Of a stretch of DNA of 64,000 bases, positions 35,338-48,400 are shown in pieces. The stretch is from the NCBI GenBank assembly GCA_033065855.1, contig JAVXUO010002965.1:172001-236000 (forward strand), given 5' to 3'. This DNA comes from Escallonia rubra (lineage: Eukaryota > Streptophyta > Magnoliopsida > Escalloniales > Escalloniaceae). A program made the translations under genes and the position numbers. The stretch's first letter is position 1. Each line of letters begins with the position of its first letter. The notes under the pieces are model-generated. The model was not told where the DNA came from, did not search any database, and was given only the letters and a program-made list of their open reading frames with translations.

Positions 35338-35839
35338 GGAGAGTGAGTTGAACCCGCGAGGCCGTCGGTGCTGTCGTGGCTGTAGTCATCGGAGGAGATG
35401 CGCCAGACGCGGAGGAAGTCGCTGGAGGTGGCGAGGAGGTCATCTGAAGCGCACTCCATTTCGAGAGAAGCAAGCCGATGCCTTGCCGGAGCTAAGCGGC
35501 GGCGTCGACCGAGAGCACCCGCTGATCCATTTCTCAAAGAGCCTTGTTCGGCGCTGGGTTACACACGGTACAGTGCTTATGGATAAGAGAGAGAGAATGT
35601 GAAGAGAGAGACGGATGAGGGAAAGGGTGAACATCAGGTTTCTGATAATGAATTCAATTGTATCGGCAAAAATCGGAAAAAAAAATCGGAAAAAGGTGAA
35701 AACACCTGTACCTTTTTTCGCTACTATTTGGATTTTGTATCCAAAACGAATATTCAAAATGATAAAAGTACAAAAAAAAAGAGTATTTTTTTACCATCAT
35801 TGCAGAATTTGAGTACAGAATAACATAAACGTACGGGCC
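34744..35839. mobile_element. TIR element, copy 2, beside the CSN5 promoter
   Basis: Ends GGCCCCGTACGCTTAC and, inverted, GGCCCGTACGTTTATG. The interior has 'gattcccaaatc' repeats (35000-35090), a GA microsatellite (35309-35334) and a GC-rich block (35340-35560) with a WD40-like gene fragment. No transposase. The TSD is unclear. It ends about 170 bp before the CSN5 start codon and so forms the distal edge of that promoter. Confidence 0.5.
35340..35475 (-). pseudogene. Captured WD40-repeat gene fragment (TTG1/LWD-like)
   Basis: On the minus strand the frame reads MECASDDLLATSSDFLRVWRI and then SSDDYSHDSTDG. The segment DLLATSSDFLRVWRI matches, from memory of the family, a strongly conserved segment of the plant TTG1/LWD WD40 proteins. 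Only this one blade fragment is recognisable. The sequence on both sides differs, and the frame continues into the GA microsatellite. The GC-rich block inside an AT-rich TIR element supports capture from a gene. Non-functional as a protein. Confidence 0.55.
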
Positions 35840-35960
35840 AAACTATCCCCTTTTTCTGCCCTAAAAAAGCTCATTAAGTGGCTTTCCTTCCTTTGTCTCC
35901 CTCTACTTAATTAAAAGAGAAAAAGCTATCAAGTCAAGAAAATAAAAAAAGAAAGGAAAG

Positions 35961-35968
35961 TATAAATT
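35961..35968 (+). promoter_or_regulatory. Candidate TATA box of CSN5
   Basis: TATAAATT lies 46 bp before the ATG at 36007. It is preceded by a pyrimidine-rich stretch (35880-35910), common in plant core promoters. Start-site position is inferred. If transcription starts about 30 bp downstream, the leader would be very short. Confidence 0.4.
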
Positions 35969-36006
35969 TTAGCGCACAGAAGTCTCTTGGAGGACAGAAA
36001 TTGGTC

Positions 36007-36411
36007 ATGGATCTGTTCTCCTTCTCATCATCGGCGGCCATGGCCCAACAAACATGGGAACTCGAAAACAACATAGTTACCATGGAAACCCCACAGTCAT
36101 CCGACTCAGACGCCATCTTCCACTACGACGACGTCGCGCAGGCCAAGTTCCAGCAGGACAAACCCTGGGCCAACGACCCGCATTACTTCAAGCGGGTCAA
36201 GGTCTCGGCCCTGGCCCTGTTGAAGATGGTGGTCCACGCCCGCTCCGGCGGCACCATCGAGGTCATGGGTCTCATGCAGGGCAAGACCGATGGGGATGCT
36301 ATTATTGTCATGGACGCTTTTGCCCTTCCCGTGGAGGGCACAGAAACTAGGGTGAATGCACAGGCCGATGCGTATGAGTATATGGTCGACTATTCCACCA
36401 CCAACAAACAG
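36007..36411 (+). CDS. CSN5: CSN5 exon 1 (residues 1-135)
   Basis: Encodes the N-terminus and the first half of the MPN fold: TWELENN (16-22), [20 protein letters not shown] (48-67), [16 protein letters not shown] with catalytic-site E85, and [19 protein letters not shown]. It is GC-rich relative to the flanks. It ends at AACAAACAG|GTAGGT, phase 0. Confidence 0.95.
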
Positions 36412-39400
36412 GTAGGTTTTTTATCCCTAATTTGTTTCGTCTCAGTCGCTATAAATATGTGATTAAAATTGCTTTTAGAAACCCTTATTGCGATTACCAT
36501 AAAGTTGTAACTTATGAAACTTGTGATAAGCTTAAGAACCCTAGTGAAAAAACTCTGTACAAAATCTCTAGCAGTCTAGCCTGGATGTTGTGATAAGCCA
36601 TTACCTTATGGACATTTTTATTTGCTGGGAAATGATGTTTGGACCGCTAATTTATTTGTTAGGAAACGATGGACGTTTTTAACGTAGCTTTAGTGGGTGT
36701 TGGAATTGATTCTAGCTTGATCAAGCCTGTTTAAACATTTTAAAATAGGTTAGTGTGGTGTTTGGCCAAAAAAAAAAGGGAATAAAAAGAAAGAAAAAGA
36801 CCAAAACTAGAGAAAAGTGTTTAAAACCATAAATCACGGTCTTAAAGCACTTTTGCTGAAACATGTTTCTTGCTGCTAAAAAATTTTGATCGGGAACCAC
36901 AGTCAGAGATTTGACCTGCAAGACAGAAGAGAAGTGACTGCCGGGTGGGGTTCCGACAGAGGAACTCTCTGATACTTAAGTCAGAGTGCAACTAACAGGT
37001 TAGAACTCTGAAAAAGCAATAGGCACAAGGTGCGTGAAGTTGTCTCTATACTTGCGAGTAGCCCCCTTTAAATAGTCGTAGGTAGAAGACCCTAGTAGGT
37101 CTAAAAGCAGGTCTAAAAGTCTTGACGGCTGGGCTTTGGGCCACACCTGTTAGGATCGAGTTAGGATCCTTGAGGATCACATCACAAGCCTTCCAGATTA
37201 TGTTAGGATCCCTTTAGAATCCTAGTTCTACCAATATGGTCACCATCAAATTCAAGATTGACCATGTTGACTATGAGTCAACCTGCCACGTGTCACTACC
37301 TGATTGGGAGTGTATTTTTAGTCATATCATAATGCCCCCCGCTTTTGTTGTAAAGCCCCAAACTTTGGAAGCCGTTACTAAAATTCAAAGTCCTAAAGTC
37401 AAATACATTCCACTAAATATTCAGTCACCAGGGTATAAAGCAGAGCATCTAATTCATTAGCGACAAAAATATTTCCATAAGATGAAAACTTAATTAGAAT
37501 CCATCATCTTCAAAATCCAACTAAAACAAAATAATAAACCACAGTGAAAATCCATTACAAATTCTAATTGCAATTCAAACTACCCACATCCGGGTAAAGT
37601 TCTCAAAATGAATTACATTGTTCAATTACACTAAAAAAATAATGCTCTAATTCCCCAAGCGTAACAATCCTCTAATCACGTCTACTAAATGTGGTAGGGT
37701 TTATCTTCTTGAACAATTGAATATAGCACATGGAGAAAAAGGAAATGGAACATGATACATTAGAGGGAATGTCAATAAGAGGCATCTTCTCTATCAATTG
37801 CACAGACAATTGTGGTGGACAAAAGCATCACTATTTACAGTTTTATTGCCAATCATAGTGTACAGAAATGGGTTTTGAGACCCAGAACATAAGGCTGCTC
37901 TGCTTCATAAACCTAGTACATGGTAGGTGAATTTCTAATTCCATTCTCTAATAGAAAAGCACTACAAGAACCAAGATGGAAGGTACATAAAACTAACAGT
38001 GTATGACCAGTTAACTCATGCCAAAGGCTCCACGTGATTTGCAATGACATGGGACAGCATGAAATCAAATTGAAGTCAAATAAACGCATGAGTACTACCA
38101 ATTTTAAAAGGAGCAATCTGTTGCAGCAATAGAAATACAGGGAATAACGATGGGAGTCACGAAAAGATCTCTTACCACAGCAAGAACTAGAATTTCTTAC
38201 CTTAACTCAAGCAATTCGACACGCTAGATCCCAACGTAACTGTGACGTGATTGCGCTATCGCAAAACCTAACGCCAAAAGCCAAAAATAAAATAAAATAA
38301 AAAAACTCTAAGGCTTCATCCACATCCCTAGAAGACTACAATTTTCTGACCTATAGCAACAAAAATCCATTACAAGCCTAGTTAGGGGGTTAAATCCCAA
38401 TTCGGGGCTTTCCTTGGATGAAAATGAAGAAAGGAAATGGTAAGGAGCAGCGAAACAACAAGCACACAACACTTTGGCGGCAGAGTTGCTGCTGGAAAGA
38501 AGAAGAAACTATTTAAAGGAAACCCTGATTGACAAATTACACAAACATCTCCCCAACTTTAGATACTTATTCAAAACGCACCAAAACTTTTCTAAAATAA
38601 CAAAAAGGGTACTAACTTTATTTATTTATTTGTTTGTATTATTTTGCTAAAATAATCATCTCAATCAAATAATGGGATCTTACATTCTCCCCTTATTAAA
38701 AGAATTCTGTCCCCGGAATTAAACGCACCTTAATCATCAAAAGTTGAGCGTGCTTTTCGCGCATAACATCCTCGAGTTCCCAAGTAGCTTCCCTCTGAGA
38801 ATGGTTACGTCATAATACCTTCACAAAAGCTATCTCTTAGAGCGCATGACACGTTCATCGCTTTCCAAAATGCGTTCAGGTTGCTCCTCGTTAGATAGAT
38901 CTTCCTTAACTTGAATAGGCTCAAACTCAATAACATGCGAGGGATCAAAAACATACTTCCTCAAGGTTGAAACATGAAAAATATCATGTATCTTTGACAA
39001 ATTAGGAGGCAAAGCTAAACGATAAGCAAGTCTACCCACTCGCTCTAAGATCTCAAATTGTCCAATATACCTTTAGATAGCTTCCCCTTCTTCCCAAACC
39101 TCAAGACCCCTTTCCACGGAGATACTCGTAAAAACACATGGTCACCAATGTCAAATTCAAGCTCACGACGCCTCATATCTGTGTAACTCTTCTCTCGACT
39201 CTGTGCAGTCTTAAGTTTGTTCCTAGTCACTTGAATTTTGTCTGCAGTGAGTTAACAAGTTTTGGACCTATCAATTTCCTTCTCCAACCTCACTCCAAAA
39301 AATTGGTGATCGACACCTCCCATAAAGAGCCTCAGAATGGTGCCATCTGAATGCTAGCATGATAACTGTTATTGTAAGCAAACTCAATCAATGGTAAGTG

Positions 39401-42400
39401 ATTATCCCAATTACCAAGCTCGAAGCATGTCTTCCCTTGTATAGATAGTTCGCTCAGATTGCCCGTCTGTCTGTGGATGGAAAGCTGTGCTAAGATTAAG
39501 TCTTGTACCCATGACCTCTTACAAACCACCCAAAAAACGTGAAGTAAATCTTGGGTCTCTATCTGACACAATAGATAAAGGCACTCCGTGCAACCTCCCA
39601 AGTATTTCTCGAATGTACAAGTTATCAAGTACCTCGATCGAATCCTTGTTCCTTATGGCTAGAAAGTGAAATGATTTGGTTAAATGGTCAAGTATCACCC
39701 ATATCGCATCGTGTCGCTTTGTAGTTGGGGGTAATCCAACCACAAAATCCATCGTTATATGCTTCCACTTCCACTCAGGGATAGAAAGTGTTTGCAACAT
39801 CCCAATGTGTCTTTGGTGTTCTACTTTAATCTGTTGACACTAAACATTTAGCCACAAAGTCCGCTACCTCTCTTTTCATGTTATTCCACCAATAAACATC
39901 CCGCAAGTTCTAGTACATCTTGGTACTACCTGGATGAACTGCAAAAGGTAACCGTGAGCCACCGAGAGAATCTCTTTCTTCAATTCTGGATTCGAAGGAA
40001 CACAGTCTAGAACCCATTCAAAGAACACCCTCGTTATCCAGTTTGAAGTCTGTGTAACCACCTTCTTTAACTCTGTCACTGATCGTGGTCAACTCAGGAT
40101 CTGATGTTTGAGCCTTTTTAACTCTCTCTAACAACGATGGTTGAACTTCTAAATGTGCAAAATAACTACTAGAATTTGGAAGCTTTACCTCAATTTTTAA
40201 CTTCTCCAACTCTTCCGGCCAGTGGGGTTGTCTAGTAATAATAGCCGAAAGTCTTCTTGTATTTTTCTGGCTTAGAGCGTTTGCTACTACATTAGCTTTA
40301 CTTGGATGGTATAGAATGGTATAATCATAGTCTTTCAGTAATTCTGACCATCTCCTTTGTCTCATATTCAATTCCTTTTGCGTGAAGATATATTTCAAAC
40401 TTTTGTGGTCTGTATAAATCTCACACGACTTGCTGTACAAATAATGACGCCAAATTTTGAGTGCAAAGATTACAACTGCTAATTTCAAATTATGGGTAGG
40501 ATAATTAAGCTCATACTGTTTAAGTTGTCTAGAGGCACATGCAATTACCTTACCCTGTTGCATAAGTACGCAACTGAGTCCTTGTCGCGATGCATCACTA
40601 TAGATAACAAACCCCCCAGATCTATATGGCAGTGTAAGGACTGGTGCTGAAACCAAACGATTCTTTAATTCTTGAAAACTCTTTTCACATTCTTCTGTCC
40701 ACAAAAATTTGGCATATTTTCTCGTTAACTTGGTTAAAGGAGTAGAAATGCGAGAAAAACCTTCAACAAACCTCCTATAGTAACCTGCCAGTCCCAAGAA
40801 GCTTCTAGTCTCTGTCACTGAGGTCGGTCTCTCTCAATTCACAATTGCTTCAATCTTAGTAGGATCCACAGATATCCCATCTTTAGTCACTGCATGCCTC
40901 AAAAAGAATACTTGTTCTAACCAAAATTCACACTTCTTGAACTTGGCTTAGAGTTTCTGTTCCTTTAAATCTGTAAAATTAAAGTCAAATATCTTTCATG
41001 CTCTTCCCTACTTTTGGAATAAACCAAGATATCTTCAATAAAGACAATCACAAACTGATTCAGGAACCTCTTAAATAATACCCTGTTCATAAGGTCCATA
41101 AACGTGGCCGAAGCATTCGTTAAACCAAAAGGCATTAGTGAAAACTCGTAATGGCCGTACCGCGTCCTAAAAGCATCTTTGGTACATCCTCATTCTTAAC
41201 CTTAAGTTGATGGTACCCTGATCGAAGGTCTATTTTCGAGAAGTACCTTGCACCCTAAAGTTGATCAAATAAGTTATAGATTCCAGGCAGAGGATATTTA
41301 TTTCGGACTGTCATGCGATTAAGCTCCCTATAGTCAATGCATAAATGCATGCTTCCATCCTCCTCCTTAACAAATAGTACTGGTGCACCCCAGAGAGACA
41401 CTAGGACGAATCATACCCTTGTCTAAGAGCTTGTAATTGCTCCTTCATTTCCTTGAGTTCAGTAGGAGTAGGGTGCTTCGGAAATAGGTGCTGCACTAGG
41501 AATCAAGTCTACAGTAAACTCAATCTCCCTATCAGGCGGAAGACCACGCAAGTCTTCTGGAAACCTATGTTACATGGATTCGGTACGAGTGTCCGAGTCG
41601 GATACGTGTCCAAGTGTCGGACTTGTCTATTTTTCAAAATCCAAGACACAGGGACACCGAAAAATATTCCCACTTATTCTTGTTTCTTAGTTATTCTGTA
41701 GTTTACATACTGTTTTCTGGTATGCATATCGTTTTAATTGAGAACTGAGATCATTTCAAAGTAATAATGAACTAAAAGAAACAATAAAACATTGTGTTCC
41801 TAGTGACATATCCTACGGGATGTGTCGGACACATATCCCATACCCATGTCCAAGTGTCGAGTGTCCGACACGGGTATTTCACGCATTTTGAAGAGTCCAC
41901 GTAACAAAACTAGAAACACGTCTTAAAAGTCACGAACAACCAGGACATCCTCTAGTCTGAGATCTTCTACACGAGTGTCATGAATGTGAGCCAAATAAAC
42001 ACTACAACCCTGCCTAAGGAGATGTTTGGCGCGCAGAGACGAAATTGAATTAGGTAGGGTACTGACTCTAGCTCCCTGAATCTTGAAATCAGGCTGATTT
42101 GGAATAAAAAATAACACTATCATGGCATGATTGGAAGACAACCAATCCATACCCAAAATCACATTGAAGTCTTTCATATCTAGCGAAATTAAGTCCACCT
42201 TCAATCCTCTATCATCGAGAATGAAGGGGCAAGAATTATATAGCCTAGAGGCTACTATAGAGTTTCCAGTAGGGGTATCAACATAAAGTTCTGTTTCCAA
42301 GTTTCTAGGTTTGACTGTCAAATGCTTACAAAAAGATACCGAAACAAATGAGTGCGTGGCATCGGGATCCAGTAACGTAAATGCCTTCTTATAACAAACT

Positions 42401-45400
42401 TTAAAAGTACCTGTTACCACATCATTTGACGCTCCAACCTCGTGAGTTGTCGTGGCAAAAACTCTGGCATGTCCCTCTTGTGCTCTCAGCTTGTCAGCTT
42501 CTTTCTTATTCCACTTCGGACGATGGGGAGGCTTTGTGCAGTTTCTCGCCATGTGTCCCATTGCTCCACAATTATAACGCGCTTCTGTGTCCTTATAGCA
42601 GGGCGTGTTCCCATGATATTTTTCACAGGTAGTGCAATTTCTCGTACCGCTTTGAGTCTGCTGCCTTTGCCTGGTCCACCTATTGGTCTTCTCTTGGCAT
42701 CTGATGATGGTTTTCTTTCATTTCTAGAGTTCGATTCATTACGGTCTCTCTTATTTCTCTAGTCCTCCCATATGTGTAGCTGATCCTCATGAATTCGCTC
42801 AAGACGTTGCGCCCCATCAACCACCTCTGCATAGGTAGGGTTATCCAGCATAGGCATCTGTCGCCTTATCTCAAAGTGCACTCCATCCCGAAACTTACGT
42901 GCACAATGTCTCTCGTCCTGAACAATATGTGGAGCAAATCTTGAAAGTCTTGCAAATCGCTCCTTATACTCCGTGACTGTCTCATTTGGCTGCTGAGTGA
43001 TCCTCATGAAATTGCTCTCCATAGCCTCCTTCACGTTTGGGAGGAAATACTTTATGAAGAAGCGGTCATGAAATTCTTTCCATGTGAGCTCAGCTTTCTC
43101 TTCTGCGGTCATCATCCTTGTGTCATCTTCCACCATTGGTCTGCCTCGCCAGTCAAATGAAAAATTGCTAACTTCACTTTTTGTTTATTTGAGCATCCCA
43201 TCACCTCAAATATGTTATCCAACTCATTAACCCAAGTCTCTGCAGCCACATGATATGTAGCTTTATCGAACTTACTTGGCCGCGAACTCGTGAACTGCTT
43301 CAAGATCGCAGCGTTAGCTGCAACCTGAGTAGTGTCGGATTCTGGAACATTTCCTCTTTCCACTCGGCCTCTTTTGCCACCACGAATTCTCCCACGGATA
43401 CTCAGCCTAATCCACATTACACAAACGCACAAGTCTTGGGCTTTTAAAATAGTCCTTTATAAATAGTCCCTGACAAACGCGGAAGCTATAAAGCTAATTT
43501 CTAAGAGTCTGCAGAATCTTAAACCTATGCTCTGAAACTAAACTGTAACGCCCCAAACTTTGGAAGTTGTTACTAAAATTCAAAGTCCTAAAGTCAAATA
43601 CATTCCACTAAATATTCAGTCACACCATGGTATAAAGTAGAGCATCTAATCCATTAGCGACAAAATTATTTCCATAAGATAAAAACTTAATTAGAAACCA
43701 TCCTCTTCAAAATCTAACTAAAACAAAATAATAAACCACTGCCAAAATCCATTACAAATTCTAATTCCAATTCAAATTACTTACATCTGGGTAAAGTTCT
43801 CAAAATGAATTACATTGTTCAGTTACACACTAAAAAAATAATAATGCTCTAATTCTGCAAGCGTGCCAATCCTCTAATCACGTCTATGGTAAGGGACAAA
43901 GCAAACAAAGGGGTGAACTTGAATAGCCCAGTAAGAGGGTAACCAAATGGGAAGCAATACAATAATTCAAAGTCCAAAACAAAGCCACGGCTTTGAGAAA
44001 CAAGTGATAGCACTTGATAGCAACATAATTAAGGCAAAACAAATATGCAAAATGAACATTAAGTTGTCCAAAGGACCCAAATCAAACGCAAAACCTGAAG
44101 GTACGAAACGCATACCGGTAGCGTAATAGCCGTCGTCAAGAGGGCTATCCAAAAGTCACTAAAAGTAACTACAAAAGTTACTAAGTCACGAAGGTGACCG
44201 TGAAAGTAACTAAAAAAGCCCCTACGTGACTGCAAAAGTTAATAAGTTACTACAAAAGTCACCGGAGTGACTACAAAAATCTTATAAACTTCCCCTTTGT
44301 GTAAAAGGAGTTGTTCTTCTTAATGATCACATACCAAAACATAATAAATAGTTGACGAACATTTAGCGTTGTAAGTTTAGCGACACATTCGAGTCTCACA
44401 AAGCAATGTCATAGCAAGGAAATAAAATGACAGAAGGGTGGCTATACACATAGAAGCAACTTTCATATTTAACTACCCAAAATATTGAGGAAGAGAAAAG
44501 TACTAGGAAGTTACTTGAGATCTAAGAAGCACGGACACGGGTGCGGATACGCGGATACGGCATTTTTAAAAATTTTAGGATACGGGTGCGGCGGGGATAC
44601 GGCATATTTTATAAATATTTTTTTAATTATGTATACTTAGTATTTAATTTTTAAACAATTTAATTCTTAGTAATCATAATATATGTGTTTGATATATGTA
44701 AAAAGATATTAATATTCCAACCAAAGTAGTGAGTTTTTAAGTTTAATGGATTCTTTTGTAAATTTTAAAGCTTTCAACCAAATTAATAAGAATTCGTTAA
44801 GTTTAATGGTTATTTTATAAATATTAAAATTATAGAACTGAACATAATAAAGTTTTTATGTGGTATCACTTCTATTTCTTTAAATTACCGGGGTTGGTTT
44901 ATGTAATAACTTAACAATTGGGGTCCTTAAAATAATATAACAAACTAATGTCAACAAGACAACAACTCAAAAGTCAAAAGATAAGAGACAACACATCGTC
45001 ACCGATCGACTCTGGGGAAGACGGCGCCCGCCGCTCGCCGCAGTGGGTCGCCGGGATTCGCCGCACGGGGATGACGCAGTGGATCACCGGTAAGTCTCCT
45101 TCTCCTTCTCCTTCTTCTTCTACTTCTTCTACAAGAGCTCGCCGGTGTCGAGGGAGCTCGCCGGTGTCGCGGGAGCTCTCCGGTGTCGCGGGAGCTCGCC
45201 GGAGACGGGGGAAGTAGCCGGTGTCGCGGGAAGTCGCCGATGTCGAGCTGCGACAATCTCTCTATGAGCTGCGGGAGCAGTGATGAAAGTCGGGTGCCCT
45301 AAGGTGCCTTAATTTGGTAAGTAAAACTGATTTTAGGTTTTCACCCCCCAAAAAATTTAAGTCTTCTGTTTAAAGCCCCGAAATATGTTCTGGAAATCAT

Positions 45401-48400
45401 GTTTCAACCCCAACCGCACCCGAAACGTATCCAAACCGCACCCGAGCCGCACCCTAATTTCGGCAAATTAAAAAAAATAAATGGAAATTACGGGTGCGCA
45501 CCTGAGCCGCACCCGTGTCCGACGCGCACCCGACGCCGACACTCCCCCCCTTTTGGCGCACCCCCGTGCTTCATAGCTTGAGATGAAAAGAATGTCGATG
45601 GCCAAAATTGATATACGACCTTAATAATGCTGATTGGAGGTAATTGGTGCAAGTTAGTGCCAATTAAAACATATAGTTTCAAAGGAAATGTGTATGTGAG
45701 TTGACATTTTCATGAATAAAGCATTAATGGGCCAACAGAATTATCTAAAATGGCTAGCGAAAGAAATGAACAGTAGCACTAAGGGGAGAAAGTCTTCAAG
45801 AGCAAAGGGTGAACAACTGAATATAGCACATGGGGAAAAAGGAAATGGAACATGATACATCAGAGGGAATGTGAATAGGAGGCATTTTCTCTATCAATTG
45901 CACAGGCAATTGTGGCGGACAGAAGCATAACTATTTACAGTTTTATTGCCAATCATAGTGTACAGAAATGGGTTTTAGGAACCAGAACATAAGGCTGTTC
46001 TGCTTCATAAACCTAGTACATGGTAGGTGAATTTCTAATTCCGTTCTCTAATAGAAAAGCACTACAAGAACCAAGATGGGAGGTACATAAAACTAACAGT
46101 TTATGACTACTTAACCCATGCCAAAGGCTCCACGTGATTTGCAATGACATGGGACAGCATGAAATCAAACTGAAATCAAATAAACACATGGGTGCTACCA
46201 ATTTCCAAAGGAGCAATCTGTTGCGGCAATCGAAATACAGGGAATAACGATAGGAGCACGAAAAGATCCCTTACCACAGCAAGAACAATAATTTCTTACC
46301 TTAAGCGATTCGCAACGTTAAATCCCAACACAACCGTGACGTGATTGCACTATCGCAAAACCTAACGCCAAAGGCAAAAAAGAAACACTTTAGGCTTCAT
46401 CCACATCCAAAAAAGACTATCTTTTTCTGATTTACGAAACCTATAGCGCCTTAAATCCATTACAAGCCTAGTTAGGGGGTTAAATTCCAATTCGGGGCTT
46501 ACCTTGGATGAAAATGAAGAGAGGAAATGGTAAGGAGCAGCAAAACAGCTAGCACACAACACTTTGGCGGCAGAGTTGCTGCTGGAAAGAAGAAGAAACT
46601 ATTAAAGAAAACCCTAATTGGCAAATTACACAAACAACCCCCAACTTTAGATACTTATTCAAAACACACTAAAACTTTTCTAAAATTACGAAAAGGGCAC
46701 TAACTTTATTTATATATCTGTTTTTATTCTTGTGCTAAGATAATCATCTCAATAAAATAACGAGATCTTACATTTGTCGGCGCCTACGAAGTGTGCAAAA
46801 GCACAAGCAACTGTTTGGGATAGTTAAAATAACATTAATCAGGATGTCGCCTTGGGAAGACGTTTGGACTTTTTGCTCGGACCACCTGCTCGGGTGTGGC
46901 CTGTCTGAGCTCAATTGTTTCGAAACCATTCTGCTAGGACTGCTTTATCCAAGCAGAAGGGAAACAATCCTTACACTCTGCTCGGGCAGAGTGCTTGAAC
47001 GGCGTTCTGCTCAGGCAGAAGCCTTAGCCCTCTTTGTGCTCCGTCCGAGCACAAAGGGGATGAAGCTGGCGCTCTGCTCGGGCAGAGTGCTCGGACGGCG
47101 TTCTGTTCGGACAGAAGCCTTAGCCCTCTTTATGCTCCCTTCAAGCACCAAAGGGATGAAGCTGGCACTCTGCTCAGGCAGAAGCCTTAGCCCTCTTTGT
47201 GTCAAATCCGGGATTGACCATGTTGACCTTGATGTTGTGCTAAGCCATTACCTTAAGAACATTTTCATTTGCTGGGAAATGTTGTTTGGACCGCTAATTT
47301 ATTTGTTAGAAAACAATGGATGTTTTAACGTAGCTCTAGTGGGTGTTGGAATTGATTCTAGCTTGGTCAAACCTGTTTAAACATTTTAAAATAGGTTCGT
47401 GTGGTGTTTGGCTAAAAAATGAAAAAAGAGAGAGAAATAGATCAAAACTAGAGAAAAGTGTTTAAAACCATAAATCATGGTCTTAAAGCACTTTTGCTGA
47501 AACATGTTTAACCAACAAAAGTTCTAGACTACCCTCACATATTTGCAAAATGACATTTAATGCGCGTTCTGAGACTATTTATTTTAGGGCTTCACTACTT
47601 GTTTCAGGGGAGCTATTATACACTCTTTTCGTTTGCTCTTTGCACTTTCAAGTTAATTGTTGCTCGGTTGAAGTTTTGTGGACAAGAATTCTTTTATTTG
47701 GAACTATTTGTATGGGGTATGATAATACAAGAGGGTGACGAAATAGCCATAACATAAAGTTTGCTTGCCTTGAAATTTCTGACAGCTGAAGATATTGAGA
47801 ACCTTGCATGTTTTACTATACCCTTCTTGGTCATTTTGCCACATTAAAACTTTTTTCGACATTATTTACCCAACACCTTGCCCCGCTTCTTCAAGTGTTT
47901 CTGCAACTTGTGCCAAACGGAAATCAATTCTGCTAAAACTGGAGTAAAATTGCCCTTTGAAAATAGTGTCCGCATTTATTTAAAACCTGTTGTGAGAATC
48001 AATCCCACACGAGCTCTTATTTCAATTTTAGACATTTTCTTTAATGTGTATGGGTTTGTTTGTGAGTGTGTATAGGTTGTGAATTTTCCCTATATGACTT
48101 TGTTGACAGCTTTTACTTTTGTTTATAAGCAGCTTATCAAGTAAATAAGTTTAGGCAGATTAATCAGTATGTTGGTATGTAACCCTCGTCTTAACTTGAA
48201 GATATTCTAAAGTGGAAATGACGAAAATACCCAACAAGCTTTTACTTATTGGTAGGTATAGAAAAATACCCTGTTCGTAGAATTTGATGATCCAAAAAGT
48301 ACCTAATTATATTCTTTATGTATCTCAAATGAAAGAGAATTAGATTTCGAGTTGAACACAACTTGGATTATCAGATGAAAGGAAAAAGTGAAATGAAAGT

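Larger units (their letters stand above)
37349..46772 (-). mobile_element. Full-length antisense Ty3/gypsy retrotransposon C in CSN5 intron 1
   Basis: LTRs 37349-38684 and 43544-46772 begin TGTAA(C/A)GCCCCAAACT and end GATCTTACA. A perfect TSD, TTTGT, lies at 37344-37348 and 46773-46777. Next to the 5' LTR (about 43515-43540) the minus strand reads TTTCAGAGCAT, a match to the initiator-Met tRNA primer site. Minus-strand coding order is gag, zinc knuckle, protease, RT, RNase H, integrase. The LTRs appear roughly 90% alike by eye in their first part. The right LTR contains a hAT element, and the left one lacks a further internal segment of roughly 0.8 kb. Confidence 0.92.

Noticed and set aside
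36001..36006. TTG two codons before the CSN5 ATG as start
   Set aside because: Plant nuclear genes use ATG. The ATG at 36007 gives the expected distance to TWELENN.
36054..36350. 98-codon frame on + overlapping CSN5 exon 1
   Set aside because: It is a shifted-frame shadow in GC-rich exon sequence. CSN5 is conserved in the other frame.
36412..36462. Read-through of exon 1 as a short CSN5 ending VGFLSLICF
   Set aside because: A clean donor lies at 36412 and conserved sequence resumes at 49720, so this is intron.
36584..47509. The 280-bp direct repeats as LTRs of one retrotransposon containing element C
   Set aside because: No TG...CA ends with primer site, no TSD, and no coding outside element C. 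Kept only as an open finding.
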